From the NCBI GenBank assembly GCA_024710445.1, contig JANJUT010000071.1, positions 1 through 12,900 of the forward strand: 12,900 nucleotides of DNA. The letters run 5' to 3'. The notes under the pieces are model-generated. The model made no database searches and had not been told where the DNA came from. It saw only the letters and a list, made by a program, of their open reading frames with translations. Below, piece by piece: positions 7,429-12,900 of this stretch. How positions within the stretch are numbered: position 1 is the first letter of the stretch; each line of letters starts with the position of its first letter. The position numbers were made by a program, and so were the translations under genes. This stretch comes from Thiobacillus sp. Its GTDB lineage: Bacteria > Pseudomonadota > Gammaproteobacteria > Burkholderiales > Thiobacillaceae.

Positions 7429-8631
7429 TTACCAGTTGGTCTCGCGCTCGGCCGTGGCTGATACCTTGTGTATGCTAAGGTCGGCACCGTTGAATTCAGC
7501 TTCTGCATCCAGACGCAGGCCAACAAACCGTTTCAACGCGCCATACACCAGCAGACTGCCGAGCATCGCCACAGCCACGCCACCCAGCGTGCCGATCACC
7601 TGCGCAGCCAGACTGACGCCACCAATCCCGCCCAAAGCCTTGGCGCCGAAGATTCCTGCGGCAATGCCGCCCCACGCGCCGCACAGTCCATGCAGCGGCC
7701 ACACGCCAAGTACATCGTCGATCTTCCAGCGGTTCTGCGTCACCATGAACATCCATACGAACAGCGCACCCGCCACCACGCCGGTCACCAGCGCGCCCAA
7801 GGGATGCATCAGATCCGAGCCGGCACACACGGCCACCAACCCTGCGAGCGGGCCGTTATGAATAAAACCCGGGTCATTGCGACCGATCACCAGAGCCGCC
7901 AGCGTACCGCCCACCATGGCCATCAATGAATTCACGGCTACCAGGCCCGACACCGCCTCGATCATCTGTGCCGACATCACGTTAAAACCGAACCAGCCGA
8001 CTGTCAGAATCCATGCGCCCAACGCCAGAAACGGGATATTGGATGGCGGGTGTGCCGAAACCATGCCGTCCCTGGTATAGCGCCCGCGGCGCGCACCCAG
8101 CAGCAACACGGCAGGCAAGGCAATCCAGCCGCCTACCGCATGTACCACCACCGAACCGGCAAAGTCATGGAATTTGGCACCGGTGGCGGCCTCAAGCCAA
8201 TCCTGGATACCATAGTTGCCGTTCCAGACGATGCCTTCGAAAAATGGATAGACCAATCCCACCAGCGCGAACGTCGCGGCCAATTGCGGATTGAACCGGG
8301 CGCGTTCGGCGATGCCGCCCGACACAATGGCAGGAATCGCCGCGGCAAAGGTCAGCAGGAAGAAAAACTTGACCAGATCGTAGCCATTTTGGGCTGACAG
8401 CACTTCGGCACTGGAAAAGAAACTCACGCCGTAGGCCACGCTATAGCCAATGAAGAAGTAGGCAATGGTCGACACTGAAAAATCCGTGAGAATCTTGACC
8501 AGGGCATTGACCTGGTTTTTCTTGCGCACAGTGCCCAGTTCCAGAAAAGCAAACCCGGCATGCATGGCCAACACCATGATGCCGCCCAGCAACACGAACA
8601 ATACGTCACTACCTGTTTTCAGCGCTTCCAT
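7429..8631 (-). CDS. amt: Ammonium transporter, Amt/AmtB family
   Basis: A polytopic inner-membrane ammonium channel of 400 residues. Residues matching E. coli AmtB are visible: Trp136 (AmtB W148), Asp156 and His164 in HDFAGSVVVHAVGG (D160, H168), Phe216 in GWFGFN (F215), and the second pore histidine His314 in PLHGLCG (H318). The AERARF loop follows SGG at about 105-113. The ATG at 8629-8631 is chosen because GGGAG lies seven bases upstream and a sigma-54 promoter ends just before it. An upstream ATG at 8670 would start inside the -12 element. Unlike the common glnK-amtB pair, no PII gene is adjacent within the window. It converges on the kinase gene with no spacer. Confidence 0.94.
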   Translation of the reverse strand: MEALKTGSDVLFVLLGGIMVLAMHAGFAFLELGTVRKKNQVNALVKILTDFSVSTIAYFFIGYSVAYGVSFFSSAEVLSAQNGYDLVKFFFLLTFAAAIPAIVSGGIAERARFNPQLAATFALVGLVYPFFEGIVWNGNYGIQDWLEAATGAKFHDFAGSVVVHAVGGWIALPAVLLLGARRGRYTRDGMVSAHPPSNIPFLALGAWILTVGWFGFNVMSAQMIEAVSGLVAVNSLMAMVGGTLAALVIGRNDPGFIHNGPLAGLVAVCAGSDLMHPLGALVTGVVAGALFVWMFMVTQNRWKIDDVLGVWPLHGLCGAWGGIAAGIFGAKALGGIGGVSLAAQVIGTLGGVAVAMLGSLLVYGALKRFVGLRLDAEAEFNGADLSIHKVSATAERETNW

Positions 8632-8665
8632 GCACAAGCTCCCAATTGAATGCGGGCTAAATATA

Positions 8666-8681
8666 AGCAAGCCGCGTTCCT
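8666..8681 (-). promoter_or_regulatory. Sigma-54 (RpoN) -24/-12 promoter of amt
   Basis: On the minus strand the element reads AGGAACG-CGGC-TTGCT, against the consensus TGGCACG-N4-TTGCW. The invariant GG (-24) and GC (-12) are both present, separated by exactly ten bases. The predicted start is near 8655, about 24 bases before the amt ATG, and leaves room for the GGGAG ribosome site. This is pattern matching with correct geometry. Confidence 0.72.
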
Positions 8682-8727
8682 GATGCTTAAGTGATTGTTT
8701 TCATGAGATAGATGAATCGGCGCCCCG

Positions 8728-8758
8728 GCTCGATTGCACCAGATTGGTGCAATCGAGC
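8728..8758 (-). promoter_or_regulatory. NtrC-type enhancer palindrome upstream of amt
   Basis: A perfect 14-base inverted repeat around a three-base centre, containing TGCACC-N5-GGTGCA, the NtrC (NRI) consensus known from glnA and glnK promoters. Its centre at 8743 lies about 88 bases before the predicted sigma-54 start, a normal enhancer distance. The symmetry extends beyond the NtrC core (GCTCGAT on each side). The same DNA lies 25 bases after the tatC stop, so as RNA it could also fold as a 3' stem-loop of the tat transcript. It lacks a T-run on that strand, so it does not look like an intrinsic terminator for tatC. Confidence 0.72.
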
Positions 8759-8782
8759 ATTTTGCGCGCCATTGTGGTGCCG

Positions 8783-9607
8783 CTACTTGCTGTCGTGGGG
8801 CTTGATTTCTGACTGGCCGGCTTCAATGCGGTCAAATTCCTCATCCATATCGGACGCCGACATGGGCGTGTAATCGTCAGAATCCGCAGGTTTAGGCCTG
8901 GTAATCATCGATGCGACAATGATCCCCAGTTCATACAGAATCCACAGCGGGATAGCGAGCATGAACTGCGAAATCACATCTGGTGGTGTGAAGATCGCGC
9001 CAATCACAAACGCACCGACGACGACATAAGGCCGGATCTCGCGCAGCTTGGCAATCGACACCATTCCCATCTTCACCAGCAACACCACCGCCACCGGCAC
9101 CTCGAAGGTGATGCCAAACGCCATGAACAGCGTCATCACGAAATCGAGGTATTTGCCGATATCCGTCATCACCGCCACGCCTTCAGGCGCCACCCCAACG
9201 ATGAAGCCGAACACAATCGGGAATACCAGGAAATAGGCAAACGCCATCCCCAACAGGAAGAGAATCACACTCGCAACGACCAGCGGCACGCCGATGCGCT
9301 TTTCATGCTGATACAGCCCCGGCGCGACAAATGCCCAGGCCTGATAAAACACCCAGGGCATGGCCAGCAGGAAGGCGGTCATCATGGTGACCTTGACCGG
9401 CACGAAGAAGGGGGTGGTGACTTCGGTCGCAATCATCTGCCCGCCCTTGGGCAACGCAGCCAGCAAGGGCTTGGCCAGGAGCGCATACAAATCCTGCGCC
9501 CACGGAAACAGGCAGATAAAGATCACTACGACCGCAATCACTGCGCGCAGCAGCCGGTCCCGCATTTCGATCAAATGCGAGATGAAGGAATCCGGAACGT
9601 CACTCAT
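8783..9607 (-). CDS. tatC: TatC, core subunit of the twin-arginine translocase
   Basis: A 274-residue inner-membrane protein with six predicted helices. With TatB it forms the receptor for twin-arginine signal peptides, which carry folded proteins across the membrane. The N-terminal SHLIEMRDRLL contains Glu14 (E. coli E15). FVAPGLYQHEKR has Glu102 (E. coli E103), and the EVTTPFFVPVKV segment and the ISQFMLAIPLWILYELGI signature are present. A cytoplasmic acidic tail of about 40 residues (from about 235) follows the last helix. The ATG overlaps the tatB stop by four bases (ATGA). It is the last gene of the his-hinT-tat run, with no clear intrinsic terminator after it. Confidence 0.97.
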   Translation of the reverse strand: MSDVPDSFISHLIEMRDRLLRAVIAVVVIFICLFPWAQDLYALLAKPLLAALPKGGQMIATEVTTPFFVPVKVTMMTAFLLAMPWVFYQAWAFVAPGLYQHEKRIGVPLVVASVILFLLGMAFAYFLVFPIVFGFIVGVAPEGVAVMTDIGKYLDFVMTLFMAFGITFEVPVAVVLLVKMGMVSIAKLREIRPYVVVGAFVIGAIFTPPDVISQFMLAIPLWILYELGIIVASMITRPKPADSDDYTPMSASDMDEEFDRIEAGQSEIKPHDSK

Positions 9608-10083
9608 GGGTTTGTCCCTGCCGTTCCATCACGCGCGGGTTCCGCCACATCAGGCGGCGTGCGTTCAACCGCATTCTGGTCGGGCTCGTCGAGCGGCAGG
9701 CTTTGCTGTGGTGTAGCTGAGGGCTCAAGCGGTTTCGTGTCCGGTTCGGCGGTGGAATGTTTGTCTTCCGCGACGCTCATCGTGGACATCGCCTTGCCGA
9801 TATTGGCTGTCTCGTTACGCAGATAATCATCCACCACGGATGCCTCCTGCTCGATACCCGACACCGCCGACTCGACCGATTTCTTGAAGTCCTGTCCGGC
9901 GCGGCGGAGTTCATCCATCTGGATTTCCTGACTGATATCCGATTTGACAGATGACACATAGCGCTGCATGCGCCCATACAGATGGCCCACTGTGCGCGCC
10001 ACCTTGGGCAGACGCTCAGGGCCAATGACGATCAGCGCAACAATGCCGATGATGAAGAGTTCAGAAAAACCGATATCGAACAT
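9604..10083 (-). CDS. tatB: TatB, twin-arginine translocase subunit
   Basis: A 159-residue protein with one N-terminal membrane helix (about residues 5-21) containing Glu8 and ending in the GPERLPK hinge (21-27) typical of TatB. An amphipathic helix follows, then a long charged cytoplasmic tail that becomes Pro/Thr/Glu-rich after about residue 105. TatB binds TatC to form the substrate receptor. No clear ribosome site precedes the ATG at 10081-10083. Instead a large stem-loop lies 17 bases upstream, which may keep TatB output below TatA. The gene is co-oriented with tatA and overlaps tatC by four bases. Confidence 0.95.
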   Translation of the reverse strand: MFDIGFSELFIIGIVALIVIGPERLPKVARTVGHLYGRMQRYVSSVKSDISQEIQMDELRRAGQDFKKSVESAVSGIEQEASVVDDYLRNETANIGKAMSTMSVAEDKHSTAEPDTKPLEPSATPQQSLPLDEPDQNAVERTPPDVAEPARDGTAGTNP

Positions 10084-10100
10084 GGTTCAGTCACAAGAGA

Positions 10101-10150
10101 CAAGACTCAAGCGACAAGGCCTTTCCTTGCAACTTGCATCTTGAGTCTTG
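10101..10150 (-). repeat. Nested inverted repeat (stem-loop) between tatA and tatB
   Basis: A perfect 11-base inverted repeat (10101-10111 with 10140-10150, CAAGACTCAAG and its complement) encloses a second one of five bases (10115-10119 with 10125-10129, CAAGG/CCTTG). It fills most of the 71 bases between the tatA stop and the tatB start. There is no T-run, so it is not an intrinsic terminator. It may be an RNA-processing or stabilising hairpin, or one that occludes the tatB start. Confidence 0.7.
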
Positions 10151-10154
10151 CACC

Positions 10155-10370
10155 TCAGCTCTGCTGCTTGTCCTTCACCTCGACGTCAATGGTGCGACCC
10201 TCTTTATCCGTACTGTCGCCGATCTTGGGCCCATCTTCCTTCATGCCTTCCTTGAATCCCTTGACCGCACCGCCCAGGTCACTACCGACGTTGCGCAGTT
10301 TTTTGGTGCCAAAAATCAGCACCACCACCACCAGAACAATCAGCCAATGCCAGATGCTAAAGCTACCCAT
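10155..10370 (-). CDS. tatA: TatA, pore-forming subunit of the twin-arginine translocase
   Basis: A 71-residue protein, normal for TatA. The N-terminal membrane helix (about 5-20) is followed by the [10 protein letters not shown] hinge at 20-29. An amphipathic helix then includes the conserved Phe39 ([10 protein letters not shown]), and the tail is short, charged and cytoplasmic. TatA oligomers complete the translocation path after TatBC binds the substrate. A strong AAGGAG ribosome site lies seven bases before the ATG, in contrast to tatB, which fits the higher amount of TatA that the system needs. It starts 23 bases after hinT and precedes the intercistronic hairpin. Confidence 0.96.
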   Translation of the reverse strand: MGSFSIWHWLIVLVVVVLIFGTKKLRNVGSDLGGAVKGFKEGMKEDGPKIGDSTDKEGRTIDVEVKDKQQS

Positions 10371-10377
10371 GGTCAGT

Positions 10378-10383
10378 CTCCTT
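10378..10383 (-). promoter_or_regulatory. Strong ribosome binding site of tatA
   Basis: AAGGAG on the minus strand, seven bases before the tatA ATG. It is the best Shine-Dalgarno match I found in this his-hinT-tat run and supports both the tatA start and high TatA output. Confidence 0.8.
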
Positions 10384-10393
10384 ATAAATTAAT

Positions 10394-10732
10394 CTAGCTG
10401 CGGGGAACGGGATCGCCCCCGCCAAATACATGTACGTGAATATGGAAGACTTCCTGGCCGCCGCCGCGTCCGGTGTTGATCAAGGTCTTGAAGCCCGTAT
10501 CGAGCCCCAATTCCCCGGCCAGACGTGGCGCCAGCAACAGCATCTTGCCGAGCAGTTTTTCATGCTCCGGCGAGCAGTCGGCCAGCGAGGCAATATGCTG
10601 CTTCGGGATGATCAGGATATGCACCCGCGCAAACGGATGAATGTCGTGAAATGCCAGCACCTCATCGTCTTCATAAACCTTGCCGCACGGCAACTGGCCG
10701 GACGCAATTTTGCAGAAAATGCAGTCATTCAT
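10394..10732 (-). CDS. hinT: HIT-family purine nucleoside phosphoramidase, HinT-like
   Basis: A 112-residue histidine-triad protein. HinT enzymes hydrolyse adenosine 5'-phosphoramidates and aminoacyl-adenylates in the cytoplasm. The triad HIHVHVF has His97, His99 and His101, with His99 expected to be the nucleophile. The [12 protein letters not shown] opening (Cys4, Cys7) and the [11 protein letters not shown] strand are typical. The ATG overlaps the end of hisE by eight bases (ATGAATGA). A location between hisE and tatA is, from general knowledge, common in betaproteobacteria, so its link to histidine synthesis or Tat export may be positional only. Confidence 0.93.
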   Translation of the reverse strand: MNDCIFCKIASGQLPCGKVYEDDEVLAFHDIHPFARVHILIIPKQHIASLADCSPEHEKLLGKMLLLAPRLAGELGLDTGFKTLINTGRGGGQEVFHIHVHVFGGGDPVPRS

Positions 10733-11042
10733 GCCGATTCGCTTTCTCTACCAGACCCGACAAACCTTCGCGGCGCGCCAGTTCGTTCAATACGTCCGCA
10801 GGCTTCAGCCCTTTGTGCGCCAGCAGCACCAGCGTATGAAACCACAAATCGGCGACTTCGTAGATGATCTTTTCGGGCTGGCCATCCTTGGCTGCCATCA
10901 CGGTCTCGGTTGCTTCCTCGCCGATCTTTTTCAGAATGGCATCGGTGCCCTTTGCATACAGTTTCGCCACATAGGAACTGTCGGCAGACGCCAGTTTGCG
11001 CGCTTCGAGCGTTTCAGCGAGACGGTCCAGGATGTCGCTCAT
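10725..11042 (-). CDS. hisE: Phosphoribosyl-ATP pyrophosphohydrolase
   Basis: A 105-residue all-alpha enzyme that hydrolyses phosphoribosyl-ATP to phosphoribosyl-AMP, step two of histidine synthesis. The metal-binding acidic helix [17 protein letters not shown] (about 38-54) and the second helix with [14 protein letters not shown] (about 61-74) match the MazG-like HisE fold. It is a separate gene here rather than fused to hisI as in E. coli. Its ATG overlaps the hisI stop by four bases (ATGA), and its end overlaps hinT by eight. Confidence 0.96.
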   Translation of the reverse strand: MSDILDRLAETLEARKLASADSSYVAKLYAKGTDAILKKIGEEATETVMAAKDGQPEKIIYEVADLWFHTLVLLAHKGLKPADVLNELARREGLSGLVEKANRHE

Positions 11043-11425
11043 TTGCTATAGATCTCAGCCGGATTCTTGAGCACGGGTGTGGTCGTCACCCATTGGTCGT
11101 TTTCAAGCTTCTGGAAGAAACAGGAGCGCCGACCGGTATGACAGGCAATCCCGCCCAACTGTTCGATTTTCAGCAGGATCACGTCGTTGTCGCAGTCCAG
11201 GCGGATTTCGCTGACATTCTGGACATGGCCGGATTCTTCACCCTTGCGCCACAGTCTGTTGCGTGAACGCGACCAGTACACGCCACGCAGCGTGCGTGCG
11301 GTTTCTTCCAGCGCCTCGCGGTTCATCCATGCAACCATCAGGATTTCGCCGCTGGCAGCATCCTGGGCGATCGCCGGCACCAGTCCCTGCGCATCCCATT
11401 TGACAGCGGCCAGCCAGTCGTTCAC
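11039..11425 (-). CDS. hisI: Phosphoribosyl-AMP cyclohydrolase
   Basis: A 128-residue zinc enzyme that opens the adenine ring of phosphoribosyl-AMP, step three of histidine synthesis. The metal-site DCDND stretch lies at 77-81 (Asp77, Cys78, Asp79, Asp81) and the CHTGRRSC motif at 95-102 (Cys95, Cys102). VAWMNREAL and [14 protein letters not shown] are also family signatures. It starts with GTG at 11423-11425, overlapping the hisF stop by four bases (GTGA), and has no HisE domain fused to it. Confidence 0.96.
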   Translation of the reverse strand: MNDWLAAVKWDAQGLVPAIAQDAASGEILMVAWMNREALEETARTLRGVYWSRSRNRLWRKGEESGHVQNVSEIRLDCDNDVILLKIEQLGGIACHTGRRSCFFQKLENDQWVTTTPVLKNPAEIYSK

Positions 11426-12177
11426 AGGCGAACCTCGATACCATGCTGCTTCATGTAGCGCTTGGCTTCCTCGATGCCATGTTCGCTGAAGTGAAAAATG
11501 CTCGCCGCCAATACGGCATCGGCGCGACCTTCCTTCACCCCATCAACCAGATGCTGAAGATTGCCGACCCCACCACTGGCGATGATGGGGATATCCACTG
11601 CATCCGAAATCGCTCGTGTCAGTTCAAGATCAAATCCGCTTTTGGTGCCATCCCGGTCCATCGAGGTCAGCAACAGCTCGCCCGCGCCGTAAGCCTCCAT
11701 TTTCTTCGCCCACTCGATGGCATTGAGCCCGGTGGCCGTGCGGCCGCCATGGGTAAAGACTTCCCAATGATCGCCCACGCGCTTGGAATCAATCGCCACC
11801 ACGATGCACTGGTTGCCATAGCGGTCAGACGCATCTTTCACCAGTTGCGGATTATTGACGGCCGACGTATTGATGCTGACCTTGTCCGCCCCTGCATTCA
11901 ACAGGCGCTGGATGTCGGCCACTACGCGCACCCCGCCACCCACCGTCAGTGGAATGAACACTTCGGACGCAACGGCTTCGATGATGTGAAGAATCAGGTC
12001 GCGATTATCGGATGATGCGGTGATATCGAGAAAGGTCAGTTCGTCCGCACCCTCTTCGTTGTAGCGCCGCGCAATTTCGACCGGGTCGCCGGCATCTTTC
12101 AATTCGACAAAGTTGGTGCCCTTGACCACGCGGCCATTGGTTACATCGAGACAGGGAATGATGCGTTTGGCTAACAT
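11422..12177 (-). CDS. hisF: Imidazole glycerol phosphate synthase, cyclase subunit
   Basis: A 251-residue TIM-barrel protein. With HisH it turns PRFAR and ammonia from glutamine into imidazole glycerol phosphate and AICAR. Both catalytic aspartates are present, Asp11 (PCLDV) and Asp130 (AIDSK). The phosphate-binding loops VGGGV (about 79-83) and ASGGVG are also visible. The ATG at 12175-12177 begins the usual [12 protein letters not shown]. It lies 18 bases after hisA, with only a weak AGAG ribosome site, and overlaps hisI by four bases. Confidence 0.98.
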   Translation of the reverse strand: MLAKRIIPCLDVTNGRVVKGTNFVELKDAGDPVEIARRYNEEGADELTFLDITASSDNRDLILHIIEAVASEVFIPLTVGGGVRVVADIQRLLNAGADKVSINTSAVNNPQLVKDASDRYGNQCIVVAIDSKRVGDHWEVFTHGGRTATGLNAIEWAKKMEAYGAGELLLTSMDRDGTKSGFDLELTRAISDAVDIPIIASGGVGNLQHLVDGVKEGRADAVLAASIFHFSEHGIEEAKRYMKQHGIEVRL

Positions 12178-12195
12178 GGCTGCTCTAATTTCACA

Positions 12196-12900
12196 TCACA
12201 GCCCGAACACGCCGCCGGCCAGTTCGTCCGCCAGCTTCTGTGCCTGCGGGAAGTCGAGCGTGCCCTGGTAGATCGCACGGCCGGTAATGGCACCGACGAT
12301 GCCATCCTTGGCGACAACGGACAGGGCCTTGACGTCATCAAGATTGGTGACGCCGCCACTGGCAATCACCGGGATCGACAAGGCCTGCGCCAGCCGCTGC
12401 GTGGCCTCGACATTCACACCGGTCAGCATGCCATCACGGCCGATATCGGTATAAATGATGGCTTCGACGCCATAGCCTTCAAAGCGTTTGGCCAGATCGA
12501 CCACGTCATGACCGGTAATCTTGGACCAGCCCTCAACCGCGATCTTGCCGTCCTTGGCGTCCAACCCGACCATCACATGACCGGGGAACGCATCGCAGGC
12601 CTCATGCAGAAAGCCCGGATTCTTGACCGCAGCCGTGCCGATAATGACGTAACGTACGCCATCATCGAGGTAGCGCTCGATGGTGGCGAGATCACGGATA
12701 CCGCCTCCCAGCTGCACCGGCATGTCATCGCCCACGGCGTCCACGATGGAGCGGATTGCCTCGTCGTTGATGGGCTTGCCGGCAAATGCGCCATTGAGGT
12801 CGACCAGATGCAGGCGACGCGCGCCCAGGTCTTTCCAGTGACGCGCCATAGCCGCCGGATCTTCGGAAAACACGGTGGCCTTGTCCATTTCGCCTTGCTC
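12196..12900 (-). CDS. hisA: HisA, ProFAR isomerase (start lies beyond the window)
   Basis: 234 residues plus stop are visible, and the gene enters from the right edge. HisA is the TIM-barrel isomerase that converts ProFAR to PRFAR just before HisHF. The visible part opens with [12 protein letters not shown], an internal family stretch, so about 15-20 N-terminal residues including the first catalytic Asp are missing. The later catalytic region is present in VGLDAKDGK and [10 protein letters not shown], with phosphate loops LGGGIRD and ASGGVTN. The Met at 12886-12888 should not be taken as the start. hisF follows 18 bases downstream. Confidence 0.97.
   Translation of the reverse strand, partial: EQGEMDKATVFSEDPAAMARHWKDLGARRLHLVDLNGAFAGKPINDEAIRSIVDAVGDDMPVQLGGGIRDLATIERYLDDGVRYVIIGTAAVKNPGFLHEACDAFPGHVMVGLDAKDGKIAVEGWSKITGHDVVDLAKRFEGYGVEAIIYTDIGRDGMLTGVNVEATQRLAQALSIPVIASGGVTNLDDVKALSVVAKDGIVGAITGRAIYQGTLDFPQAQKLADELAGGVFGL

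Noticed and set aside
8632..8670. Amt start at 8670 giving 413 residues
   Set aside because: That start lies inside the sigma-54 -12 element and upstream of the predicted transcript start; the ATG at 8631 has GGGAG correctly spaced.
8728..8763. Intrinsic terminator reading in the plus direction (hairpin followed by ATTTTG)
   Set aside because: No plus-strand gene lies upstream to be terminated, the T-run is only four bases, and the core matches the NtrC consensus.
12196..12888. Complete hisA starting at 12888
   Set aside because: The reading continues upstream as EQGE to the window edge, and HisA normally has about 15-20 more N-terminal residues with a catalytic Asp.

Overview
This window looks like chromosomal DNA from a betaproteobacterium, probably of the Nitrosomonadales/Gallionellales/Hydrogenophilales type. 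The evidence is the gene order hisA-hisF-hisI-hisE-hinT-tatA-tatB-tatC, the tRNA-Leu-tig-clpP-clpX block, an hpnCDE squalene cluster, and the protein sequences. No database search was possible, so the lineage is inferred. The DNA is moderately GC-rich and densely coded, with many 1-8 base gene overlaps. There is no sign of phage, insertion sequence or CRISPR.

Layout. (1) Positions 1-2362, minus strand: tRNA-Leu(UAG), trigger factor (tig), clpP and the start of clpX, a protein folding and quality-control block. (2) 2363-2478: a short divergent control region with nearly touching -10 elements for the two sides. (3) 2479-7428, plus strand: hpnC, hpnD, hpnE, a short-chain dehydrogenase (SDR) and a membrane Ser/Thr protein kinase, packed like one operon. 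HpnD, HpnC and HpnE would turn two farnesyl diphosphates into squalene via presqualene diphosphate and hydroxysqualene. hpnD carries a one-base deletion that removes its second metal-binding motif. (4) 7429-8631, minus: an amt ammonium transporter that converges head-on with the kinase gene; the two stop codons abut with no gap. (5) 8632-8782: the amt control region, with a perfect NtrC-type palindrome and a good sigma-54 -24/-12 element. (6) 8783-12900, minus: tatC, tatB, tatA, hinT, hisE, hisI, hisF and hisA (cut by the window end), most of them overlapping.

Most of the window is core metabolism and housekeeping. The points that stand out are the hpnD frameshift, the NtrC/sigma-54 architecture before amt, a nested stem-loop between tatA and tatB, the kinase with a polysaccharide-co-polymerase-like outer tail in a squalene operon, and an SDR whose active-site motifs are eroded. 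I did not find a clearly new multi-gene system. No gene-free stretch exceeds 300 bases; the longest is the 151-base amt upstream region.
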